Source: Calditrichota bacterium
Lineage (GTDB): Bacteria > Calditrichota > Calditrichia > RBG-13-44-9 > J075
Assembly: GCA_024275555.1 (NCBI GenBank)
Contig: JAJRYW010000583.1
Span: 1-14,645 of the forward strand
Direction of reading: 5' to 3'
DNA: 14,645 nucleotides
The notes beneath the pieces are model-generated. The model searched no databases. It was not told where the DNA came from and saw only the letters and a list, made by a program, of their open reading frames with translations. A program made the position numbers and the translations under genes. Each line of letters begins with the position of its first letter. The first letter of the stretch is position 1. Of this stretch, positions 1 through 6,000 are shown in pieces.

Positions 1-88
1 CTAATTCACCGCGATCGTTGCGGTCAAGAATACCCGCGTAGTACAAATCTTATCAACGATAATACCAGGACTAATCGCGCAACATCAG

Positions 89-1441
89 TTACTCTATCCA
101 CTCCGAGACAACTTCCCGAAAAGAAATCCCCAGCTTTTTCAGGGCCTCCAGCACCGGCTCGTATATGGCCGGATGGGTGGGGATGTGGCACCCTGTCAGC
201 GGCATTTGATCGGTAATAATCAGTTCGGCGGCCAGGGCGGCCGGCAACCCCACGGTTTTGGACATGGCCGTAAAGCCGTCAGGCTCGCCGTATTCAATCA
301 ATGTGGTGATGATTTTTTCTTTCCGGTTATTCTCGCCGGGATAAACTACGCGGATGTCGTGCATCAGAATCACCATATCGCGGCCGCCTTCCGGGAGCCT
401 CAGTTTTTCGACCAGCAACTGCTGGAGCACATCGGCGGCAGTGCGGCAATCGCCGTCAATTTTTTGTTCGGAAAAAAGTCCCAGCCAGCGCAAATTTTCC
501 ATGATCTTTCCGGTGGGGCTGATCTGGAGCCGGTTGGCAACCTGCTTCTCTAAATTACTTCCCAGCACATTTATGGAAAGAAACATCTGCAGAAATTCAC
601 GGTAGGTCATCTCACCAAGGTTGGGAATGGGCATGGTGGTATTGGGCAGGCCCAGGCGCACAATCTGGTGCCAGGTTTCGCTCCAGCCCGGGTAGCGCAG
701 GGTGCCGCGAATCATGGTGTCCACCTCATCCAGGCCGAAAATCTCCTGGTAGCCCAGGGAATTGCGGTTGGGATAGGCTTCCAGAATGCCGATTCCCTCG
801 ACTTCCACCGGCCAGGTTCGGCTAAAGACATTGGAGTGGGAAAGAATTTTCAACATACCGTTTTCTTTATAGAGGGCCCCCACCTCGCCGGCCCGCACCA
901 CGTTTCCGGGGTTCCAGGTGATGCAATACCGCAAGGGGTTGCTTTCTACTTCCGGGGCCGGCAAACCGCTGCCATAAGAAAGAAAAGAGCGGATCACGCC
1001 GCCCCGGTCGCGCATATGATGGATCAACTTCATCGCCGACATGTGGTCGATGCCGGGGTCCAGGCCCATTTCATTTAAAATCAGCAATCCTTTGCGATGC
1101 GCGTCCAAATCCAGCGCTTCTACCTTTTCCAGCTGATAAGATGCGGAAACCATGTGGGCATTATGATTGACACACTCCAGGGCGATCAGGTACTGAAAAG
1201 CCGGGGAGAGAAAATTTACCACCAGGTCTGCTTTTTCAAATTGGGCGGCCCGCAGGGGGGAGTCGTTCACATCAAAGTGGATGGCCGCGCCATGGGGATG
1301 ATGGTCCACCGCCTTTTGGGCGTTTTCCAGGTTCACATCTCCCACGGTGACAAACCAGCCGTACTTCGAGGCGCAATCCAAAAGGTAGTTGATCAGGTAA
1401 GGGGCGCTTTGACCGGCGCCCAGGATTAAAATGTTTTTCAT
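89..1441 (-). CDS. Saccharopine dehydrogenase family protein (LYS9-like)
   Basis: This 450-residue protein matches saccharopine reductase/dehydrogenase in length and layout. These enzymes use NAD(P) to interconvert saccharopine with glutamate and aminoadipate semialdehyde in lysine metabolism. Visible features are a Rossmann start with GAG at residues 8-10, the family hallmark GLDPGIDH at 126-133, and the segment GSGLPAPE followed by NPLRY at about 157-172, typical of the saccharopine-binding domain. No signal peptide is present, so it should be cytoplasmic. The ATG at 1441 is preceded by GGAGG at a good distance. It is read in the same direction as the upstream beta-helix gene, but a terminator lies between them, so it probably has its own promoter. 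The family assignment is firm. The direction of reaction (lysine degradation versus synthesis) cannot be told because no partner gene is in the window. Confidence 0.9.
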   Translation of the reverse strand: MKNILILGAGQSAPYLINYLLDCASKYGWFVTVGDVNLENAQKAVDHHPHGAAIHFDVNDSPLRAAQFEKADLVVNFLSPAFQYLIALECVNHNAHMVSASYQLEKVEALDLDAHRKGLLILNEMGLDPGIDHMSAMKLIHHMRDRGGVIRSFLSYGSGLPAPEVESNPLRYCITWNPGNVVRAGEVGALYKENGMLKILSHSNVFSRTWPVEVEGIGILEAYPNRNSLGYQEIFGLDEVDTMIRGTLRYPGWSETWHQIVRLGLPNTTMPIPNLGEMTYREFLQMFLSINVLGSNLEKQVANRLQISPTGKIMENLRWLGLFSEQKIDGDCRTAADVLQQLLVEKLRLPEGGRDMVILMHDIRVVYPGENNRKEKIITTLIEYGEPDGFTAMSKTVGLPAALAAELIITDQMPLTGCHIPTHPAIYEPVLEALKKLGISFREVVSEWIE

Positions 1442-1480
1442 CTCAGCCTCCGTTTAAATGCACGTATGGATCAATAATCG

Positions 1481-1504
1481 CTGCCGCCGCTTCCCTGGCG
1501 GCAG
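1481..1504 (-). other. Perfect 8-bp hairpin in the leader of the saccharopine dehydrogenase gene
   Basis: CTGCCGCC at 1481-1488 and GGCGGCAG at 1497-1504 form a perfect 8-bp GC-rich stem with an 8-base loop. It lies 40 bases upstream of the 1441 start. On the minus strand it is followed by CGATTATT, not a T-run, so it is a poor terminator. It could be a leader structure or a back-up terminator for the beta-helix gene; I cannot choose. Confidence 0.35.
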
Positions 1505-1576
1505 GCCCAAAAGAAGGCAGCAAAACTACATAAAATTTAGCCGGAAAACAAAGGTGAAGCATTAAATTTCATCCCC

Positions 1577-1627
1577 AAAAAAATGCCGACTCACCCCGGC
1601 GTGTAAAACCGTCAGAGTAAATCGGCA
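1577..1627 (-). terminator. Rho-independent terminator after the beta-helix gene
   Basis: On the minus strand, TGCCGA (1627-1622) pairs with TCGGCA (1589-1584), and the second arm is followed at once by seven T residues (1583-1577). Inside the stem, CTC/GAG and CGG/CCG can extend the pairing after a small bulge. It begins about 32 bases after the beta-helix stop codon, where a terminator is expected. The hairpin is imperfect with a longish interior, so efficiency is uncertain. Confidence 0.55.
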
Positions 1628-1658
1628 AGAGACAGAGGGCGCCATTATCGGAGAGATA

Positions 1659-3320
1659 TCAGCGAATCAAAGTTACTTTTGCTGTTTTTTGCTGATTTCC
1701 GGCGCGGAGCCGGATCAAATAAGTTCCGCTGCTGCCGGGGCGGCCGCGGCTGTCTCGGCCGTCCCACTGCACTGTGTAGTTTCCGGGAGCAAGGCGCCGG
1801 TGCAGCACCGTTTTCAGTTCCCGCCCGGACAGATCGTAGACCTGCAGCGTTACCAATTCCGCTTTGCTGATTTTGAATTCCAGATTGGTTGAGGGGTTAA
1901 AGGGATTAGGGAAGGCCGGGTAAAGGATAAATTCATCGGGAGTAAACTCCCCGGCGTCATCAATTCCGGTCGCGGAATCGTACTCGAAGGCGCCCACATC
2001 GTAGCTGCCGGGAGTGCGGGGATTGCCGTCGTAATCGGTGGTTACCTCGGCAATATCCACCCCGGCGTCGATTGCCGGACTGCCGTTGACCAGGTGATAA
2101 TCATGGCCGGCGCTATTGACAAAAAAGCCGGGGTCCGCGGAGAGATTGGAGGGATCGGCCGCATCAGACGGCTTATTGCCCATAAACAAGCTGTTGAGCA
2201 TTTCAAAACCATTGGGATCGTAGCCGCCGGAAACATTTTGGAAATATTGGTCGCTGCTGCGCTTGTCGAAAGTGGAATTGTAGATGTGCAGGAGCTCGAT
2301 CCCGTCTTCGGTGCGGAATATTTTTACGTTATTGAAAGCGATGCTGTTGATGATGGTTACATTGGCGCTGCCGCGCCCGGTATCTCCCCGGAGGCGGAAG
2401 GCAATTTCATTGTTGTAAACTTTTACGCCGGAGATCCGGCATTCCACCTGCTCCTTAATATTAAACGCTGCGCGATTGCCGATATAGCCCGGCTCAAACC
2501 CATAAGCGACAATATTGCGCAACACGATCAAGGGGCGGTAACCGTTTTGAACCTCATCGGGACTAATTTTGGTGTCGACCGCATTTTCCCCGGGAATTTC
2601 GCCGGCGAACCACCCGGCCGCATCTTCGGGCAGCGGGCCGGTCCACAGTTGGCTGTCTTCGATCAGAACATTGTCCCAGAGCGGATAACCGCGGTTCGGG
2701 TCGGTTTGGAAACAATCGCCGCTCACATAATAAATATTGCAGCCGCGAATGGTCAGATTCTGCTCGCCCGTGGCCACAATCCCGTGGGCGTCCCGTTGAT
2801 TGTTGTACGTTCCGGCCAGGAAATGGTGTATCTCACAATTTTCGATGAGCACATTATCAACCGCATCCATATCGATGCCGTCCCGGGTTCCGTTCTTTAT
2901 CTCGCAGTTGCGGATAATGGCATAATCTGCGTTGCCTCTTAGCCGTACCGCATCGCTGTCGCCAAATTGGCCGTCCAGGATCAGGCCGTCGATGGTTGTA
3001 TATGCGTGGGAAATGCTCAGCAACCGCCCCAATGCGCTGATGTAGGGGCGATCTGCAGGGTCGTACGCCCGAAGCGTGATCCGCTGATTCGCCGCGCCAT
3101 CCCGCACCGTGGAAATCGCGGCGGATAACTGGTAAGTCCCCGGCATGACATAAATCACATCGCCGGGCTGAGCTGCATTCAGCGCCGAGGGGAAATTGTT
3201 AAACGGACTTTCAAAAGAGCCGTTTCCATTGGAGGCAACGTCATCAACGTAATAATCGGTTGCCAGGATAGACGCCGAAAGGCTGAGCAAGCAGATTATT
3301 TTCAAAAAACGATTTAGCAT
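1659..3320 (-). CDS. Secreted right-handed parallel beta-helix protein with T9SS/FlgD-like C-terminal domain
   Basis: The 553-residue protein starts with a signal peptide (basic start, hydrophobic run, likely cleavage after SILA near residue 20). A DUF1565-like segment follows (YYVDD... GDVIYVMPGTYQ, about 23-64). The middle (about 70-390) has repeated short N- and I-rich strands such as IIRNCEI, VLIENCEI and LTIRGCNI, typical of pectate-lyase-like beta-helices. Residues of about 395-447 match a choice-of-anchor-Q-type segment (SPAIDAG, DYDGNPR, DVGAFEY). The end (about 467-553) has NPFNPST, a WDGRD turn and a final KVTLIR, as in type IX secretion/FlgD-like tails of FCB bacteria. It is probably exported and may bind or cleave polysaccharide, but I see no specific catalytic set. 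AGGAG precedes the ATG. Confidence 0.88.
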   Translation of the reverse strand: MLNRFLKIICLLSLSASILATDYYVDDVASNGNGSFESPFNNFPSALNAAQPGDVIYVMPGTYQLSAAISTVRDGAANQRITLRAYDPADRPYISALGRLLSISHAYTTIDGLILDGQFGDSDAVRLRGNADYAIIRNCEIKNGTRDGIDMDAVDNVLIENCEIHHFLAGTYNNQRDAHGIVATGEQNLTIRGCNIYYVSGDCFQTDPNRGYPLWDNVLIEDSQLWTGPLPEDAAGWFAGEIPGENAVDTKISPDEVQNGYRPLIVLRNIVAYGFEPGYIGNRAAFNIKEQVECRISGVKVYNNEIAFRLRGDTGRGSANVTIINSIAFNNVKIFRTEDGIELLHIYNSTFDKRSSDQYFQNVSGGYDPNGFEMLNSLFMGNKPSDAADPSNLSADPGFFVNSAGHDYHLVNGSPAIDAGVDIAEVTTDYDGNPRTPGSYDVGAFEYDSATGIDDAGEFTPDEFILYPAFPNPFNPSTNLEFKISKAELVTLQVYDLSGRELKTVLHRRLAPGNYTVQWDGRDSRGRPGSSGTYLIRLRAGNQQKTAKVTLIR

Positions 3321-3391
3321 AACTGAATCTCCTGTTTAAATTGCGGCCCTTTAAATGAGGACAAAAGACATGCCAATCGCCGAACCGTTGT

Positions 3392-3421
3392 AATATAAGA
3401 CTTATAGGATGATCCCGGCAA
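3392..3421 (-). promoter_or_regulatory. Candidate sigma70-type promoter for the beta-helix gene
   Basis: On the minus strand, TTGCCG (3421-3416) and TATATT (3397-3392) are separated by 18 bases, each a 4-5 of 6 match to consensus. It lies about 70 bases upstream of the start codon at 3320, in the divergent gap. Assigned by eye only. Confidence 0.35.
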
Positions 3422-3430
3422 CTGTGGTTG

Positions 3431-3436
3431 TATAAT
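3431..3436 (+). promoter_or_regulatory. Consensus -10 box upstream of the thioesterase gene
   Basis: A perfect TATAAT sits 24 bases before the ATG at 3460, which would give a leader of only about 17 bases carrying the GAGG ribosome site. No good -35 hexamer is seen 16-18 bases upstream. The promoter is therefore plausible but may need an activator or a non-standard -35. Confidence 0.4.
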
Positions 3437-3459
3437 GAATTTACAGAGGAGTGCGGTAG

Positions 3460-3897
3460 ATGAACCAGGAAAATTTTTGCTCTATTCACAAAGTCCGTCC
3501 TTTTGAATGCGATTTCTATGGTCATGTCAACAACGCGATTTATCTGAACTATCTGGAATTTGCCCGGATGGAGTTATTAGAGCAAAAAGGGCTGACTCTG
3601 AACCGGATGAAAGAGGCCGGGGTGATGCTGGTCATCCGCAAAATCGCCATCGAGTACAAAGTTCCGGCAATAAGCGGCGATATCATTGAAATTCGCAGTC
3701 AGCTCCGCTCCTACCGGAACACCGGGGGCGTTTTTCATCAGCAGATTGTGCGTCAAAAAGACGAAAAGCTGCTGGCCGAAGCGGATGTGGAATGGGTCAC
3801 GGTGAACCGGGACGGGAGACCGATCCGGGTTCCCAACTTTATCCGTAAACCCTTCGGGCTTCCGCTCTTAAAACACGATTCCTATGAGAGCTTCTGA
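3460..3897 (+). CDS. Acyl-CoA thioesterase, 4HBT/YbgC-FadM hot-dog family
   Basis: At 145 residues this is the normal length for a single hot-dog-fold thioesterase, which hydrolyses acyl-CoA thioesters in the cytoplasm. The hallmark lies near the N terminus: ECDFYGHVNNAIYLNYLE, with the candidate catalytic Asp18 and the GHVNN loop at 21-25. The later EYKVPA and ADVEWVTVN segments also fit the family. GAGG lies about 10 bases upstream of the ATG. Its TGA overlaps the ATG of the Nudix gene (TGATG), so the two are almost certainly co-translated. The acyl substrate cannot be deduced from the sequence. Confidence 0.9.
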   Translation: MNQENFCSIHKVRPFECDFYGHVNNAIYLNYLEFARMELLEQKGLTLNRMKEAGVMLVIRKIAIEYKVPAISGDIIEIRSQLRSYRNTGGVFHQQIVRQKDEKLLAEADVEWVTVNRDGRPIRVPNFIRKPFGLPLLKHDSYESF

Positions 3898-4346
3898 TGG
3901 CCGCCGACAGCATTTACACCCTTACTCACACCGTGGCTGTTTCCGGTTATGTGTACCGGAACAGCAAATTCCTGCTGCTAAAGCGCAATAAAGCGCCCCT
4001 GGTCTGGGCGCCGCCGGGCGGAAAATTAAAGCTGCATGAAAACCCGCGCGAAGGACTTCAGCGGGAGATTTGGGAAGAAACCGGTTTCCGGGTGGAGGTG
4101 CTGGAGCCGGTCGACACCTGGTTTGGGGAGTTGCAGCCGCACAGTCCGATTTTGTCAATCGACTTCCTGGTAAAAATCCGTTCCGGCAAACTTCGACTAT
4201 CCCCGGAGCACAACCAGGCGGTCTGGGTCAGCCTCAAAGAACTGGAAAAAGGGTTCCCGGTACCTTTGAATTGTGACACGGGCTTTAAGCTGAAAGATTT
4301 TAAAAAAGCGGAGCGCCTGATACGTCTGCTGCATTTAAATCTGTAA
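3897..4346 (+). CDS. Nudix hydrolase
   Basis: This 149-residue protein contains a complete Nudix box beginning at Gly42: G-x5-E48-x7-R56-E57-x2-E60-E61-x-G63. It matches the metal-binding consensus GX5EX7REUXEEXGU with every key residue present. The protein should therefore hydrolyse a nucleoside diphosphate linked to another group, using Mg2+. The segment before the box (FLLLKRNKAPLVWAPPGGK) is typical of MutT/ADP-ribose-pyrophosphatase-like members. The start overlaps the thioesterase stop by one base, which points to translational coupling. Pairing with an acyl-CoA thioesterase could hint at a CoA- or acyl-related substrate, but the CoA-specific Nudix signature is not evident, so the substrate is unknown. 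Confidence 0.92.
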   Translation: MAADSIYTLTHTVAVSGYVYRNSKFLLLKRNKAPLVWAPPGGKLKLHENPREGLQREIWEETGFRVEVLEPVDTWFGELQPHSPILSIDFLVKIRSGKLRLSPEHNQAVWVSLKELEKGFPVPLNCDTGFKLKDFKKAERLIRLLHLNL

Positions 4347-4682
4347 ATTATCCCCCTTTTCTTTTTCTCCATGTGACAATTATCAAGACTGCTTTGCCGC
4401 AGAAGTGGTACCATTTGGTACAATTTCGGCCGAAAGCTCCGGAATTTAGCGCCATTAAGAAATATGTGAACCGTTTTGCCGGTGTACCCGTTAAAGAACT
4501 GTAGGTCTTTTCAACAATTCTGCATTTTGCTGCCGATAAATTCGACTTTTGCTTCTGCGATTTCCGCTCGCCATCTCACCGGAATGGGAAATAACAACGG
4601 TTTTTCGACAGTCATTATTAATTGGGTAATTTGGCGCCCTGTTTGCTAATTTGAAAGGAGGCGTTAGCTGAGGAGCGATTAA
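4347..4682 (+). other. Intergenic stretch with a possible small reading frame
   Basis: These 336 bases separate the Nudix gene from the small-protein pair. They hold one low-confidence reading frame (4373-4504, listed separately) and a weak TCGACA (4605-4610)/TAATTT (4627-4632) promoter-like pair. Near the right end is AAAGGAGG at 4654-4661, with no usable start codon right after it. A second purine-rich site (GAGGAG, 4670-4675) serves the 4683 start. I see no convincing terminator for the Nudix gene. Confidence 0.5.
4373..4504 (+). pseudogene. Possible 43-residue reading frame or gene remnant
   Basis: A GTG-initiated frame encodes 43 residues ending in YVNRFAGVPVKEL. The composition (Trp, Tyr, Phe, Pro and charged residues well mixed) looks protein-like. 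The frame stays open upstream to 4304, overlapping the Nudix 3' end in another frame. There is no ribosome binding site before the GTG; the upstream bases are pyrimidine-rich. It may be the tail of a decayed gene, or chance. I do not recognise the family. Confidence 0.2.
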
Positions 4683-4847
4683 ATGAAGTCATCCAAAGAG
4701 CATCTTCAAAGGATTATCGAATTTCGGGAGAAGAAATCCCGGGAACTGAAGCGACTGCTCTCCTTTTCGGAAGCCCTGGCATTGTGGATGACCCGGAAAC
4801 AGCCCAACAAACGCAAGTCATCGGGTAAAAAAGCAATCCTATTTTAA
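4683..4847 (+). CDS. Small basic protein, first of a two-gene pair
   Basis: The ATG at 4683 has GAGGAG 7 bases upstream (4670-4675) and opens a 54-codon frame ending in TAA. The product is strongly basic: I count 16 Lys/Arg against 5 Glu. It is predicted helical, with a heptad-like stretch from about residue 6 to 37 and a Lys/Arg-rich tail (RKQPNKRKSSGKK). No signal peptide or membrane segment is visible. The segment SFSEALALWMT (27-37) resembles SLTEAIISWFT in the next gene. A stop-to-start gap of 25 bases suggests an operon. I do not recognise the family; the charge suggests nucleic-acid or acidic-partner binding, but this is inference. Confidence 0.6.
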   Translation: MKSSKEHLQRIIEFREKKSRELKRLLSFSEALALWMTRKQPNKRKSSGKKAILF

Positions 4848-4872
4848 CTATAGAGAGAGGGAGATTAAAAAG

Positions 4873-5058
4873 ATGGAACTGAACCACGATTTTTATAACC
4901 GGCAATTGGAGGCCATACAACACTACTATGCCAAGTTAAATGAGGATAAGAAAGAGCCCATTTCTTTAACGGAAGCCATCATAAGCTGGTTTACCGAAGG
5001 ACATGCGGAAGAATTCCGGGAAAGCTATTTGCATCATCACACCGCTTTAATGCAATGA
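4873..5058 (+). CDS. Small acidic protein, second of a two-gene pair
   Basis: This 61-residue product has a purine-rich GGGAG site about 10 bases before its ATG. It is acidic (11 Asp/Glu against 5 Lys/Arg) with six His, three of them together near the C terminus (HHH, 54-56). Residues 31-50 (SLTEAIISWFTEGHAEEFRE) follow an E-A-x3-W-x3-x-HA-x2-FR pattern. I have the impression this recurs in short uncharacterised bacterial proteins, but cannot name a family. It follows the basic small protein and shares its S-x-x-E-A-x3-W-x-T core. Its TGA directly abuts the stop codon of the convergent yjbQ-like gene. Function unknown. Confidence 0.65.
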   Translation: MELNHDFYNRQLEAIQHYYAKLNEDKKEPISLTEAIISWFTEGHAEEFRESYLHHHTALMQ

Positions 5059-5505
5059 CTATTGCGAGTTCTCATCTGCCTGAACAACCCCGGAGAATTG
5101 AATGATCAATTCCCGCCGCCGGGGGCGATTGTCAAAATCAATTAAAATAATTTGCTGCCAGGTTCCCAATAAAAGCTTTTTTTGCAGAAAAGGAATCTGC
5201 AAAGAGGGCTTGAGCATCGCCGCCCGCAGGTGCGCATAACCGTTTCCATCATGCCAGCGTTCGTTATGATGATAACGGGCCTCCATCGGTATCCAATCCT
5301 GAAAAAAATCTTTGATGTCCTGAATCAGCCCGCCTTCGTACTCAATGGTAGTCAATCCGGCGGTAGAGCCGGGCACAAAGACCAGTACGTTTCCTTCGCT
5401 AATTTTGCTTTTCTGCAACAGACGCTGGATTTCCGGGGTTACATCGATCACATCGTTAAAGCCCCGGGTCTGAAGTTGCAATGTTTGGGTTTCCACGCCG
5501 GTCAT
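5059..5505 (-). CDS. yjbQ: YjbQ/UPF0047 family protein (secondary thiamine-phosphate synthase type)
   Basis: I place the start at the ATG at 5505 (148 residues) because GGAG sits 8 bases upstream and the family begins here. A longer in-frame start at 5565 would overlap the PTS gene by 58 bases. Family marks are clear: VFVPGSTAGLTTIE, the metal-ligand-type motif YHHNERWHDGNGYAHL, the GTWQQIILIDFDNRPRRR segment and the final FSG. E. coli YjbQ can make thiamine phosphate weakly, but the true role of the family is unsettled. It is the last gene of a four-gene operon, two bases after the IIB stop codon, so it is probably translationally coupled. It is cytoplasmic. Confidence 0.9.
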   Translation of the reverse strand: MTGVETQTLQLQTRGFNDVIDVTPEIQRLLQKSKISEGNVLVFVPGSTAGLTTIEYEGGLIQDIKDFFQDWIPMEARYHHNERWHDGNGYAHLRAAMLKPSLQIPFLQKKLLLGTWQQIILIDFDNRPRRRELIIQFSGVVQADENSQ

Positions 5506-5507
5506 AG

Positions 5508-5990
5508 CTATTTCTCCAAAATTGAAGCCAGTTTGTAGATGGGACTGCCGGGAATGTCCTGGCACTCAAATATAAATCCCTGGGCAGCTAAATCCTGCAG
5601 GATGACAATCTCGGCTTCGCTTAGGAATAAATAGGGCAGGAATTGCTTCCGTCCTTCCTCAAAATGAATACCGCCAATGTTGACGGTCATGGGCGGCAAG
5701 CCCTGGGCCGCCATGGTCTGCACATCGGCCGGGTTGCGCACTAACACCATGCTTCGCTCCTCTGCCTCCAAATTCCGTCTGATGTATCCAACCGTCTCCG
5801 CCAGGGTCAGAATTTGGGTGTCCACCTCCGGCGGGGCGGCCATAAGCAGCAAGTTGCGCTCCCACTCTTTTGCGGCAATTTCATCATTGCCGATAATATA
5901 ATGCCGGAAGGAATAGTAAGTCCCCCATCCCACCAATACCTGGCCATGAATTAATCGATCGTCGATACGGAGAATCAGTGATGTGTTCAC
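5508..5990 (-). CDS. PTS system mannose/fructose/sorbose family IIB component, solo
   Basis: With a GTG start at 5990 the protein is 160 residues, the usual length of a free-standing IIB of the Man/Lev/Sor family. The phosphoryl-accepting histidine lies in RIDDRLIHGQV as His15, the position known for IIB-Lev, which supports this start. A longer frame from 6089 would run far into the histidine kinase gene. AAGGGGG right after the kinase stop codon serves as ribosome site. Later motifs (VLVRNPADV, VNIGGIHF) fit the family. IIB normally passes phosphate from IIA to the sugar through membrane IIC/IID partners, none of which is present here. The catalytic histidine is intact, so it can probably still be phosphorylated. 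It is 10 bases behind the kinase gene and 2 bases before yjbQ. Confidence 0.9.
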   Translation of the reverse strand: MNTSLILRIDDRLIHGQVLVGWGTYYSFRHYIIGNDEIAAKEWERNLLLMAAPPEVDTQILTLAETVGYIRRNLEAEERSMVLVRNPADVQTMAAQGLPPMTVNIGGIHFEEGRKQFLPYLFLSEAEIVILQDLAAQGFIFECQDIPGSPIYKLASILEK

Positions 5991-6000
5991 AGACGCCCCC

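Noticed and set aside
1..46. Minus-strand frame reading YYAGILDRNDRGEL off the left edge
   Set aside because: It looks protein-like but is only 16 codons long, follows two stop codons, and has neither a normal start codon nor a ribosome site.
2094..2942. 282-residue plus-strand frame inside the beta-helix gene
   Set aside because: It is antisense to a clearly coding gene with signal peptide and domain matches; its translation shows no family features.
5506..5565. Upstream start for the yjbQ-like gene
   Set aside because: It would overlap the IIB gene by 58 bases and add 20 residues unlike the family; the ATG at 5505 has GGAG at 8 bases.
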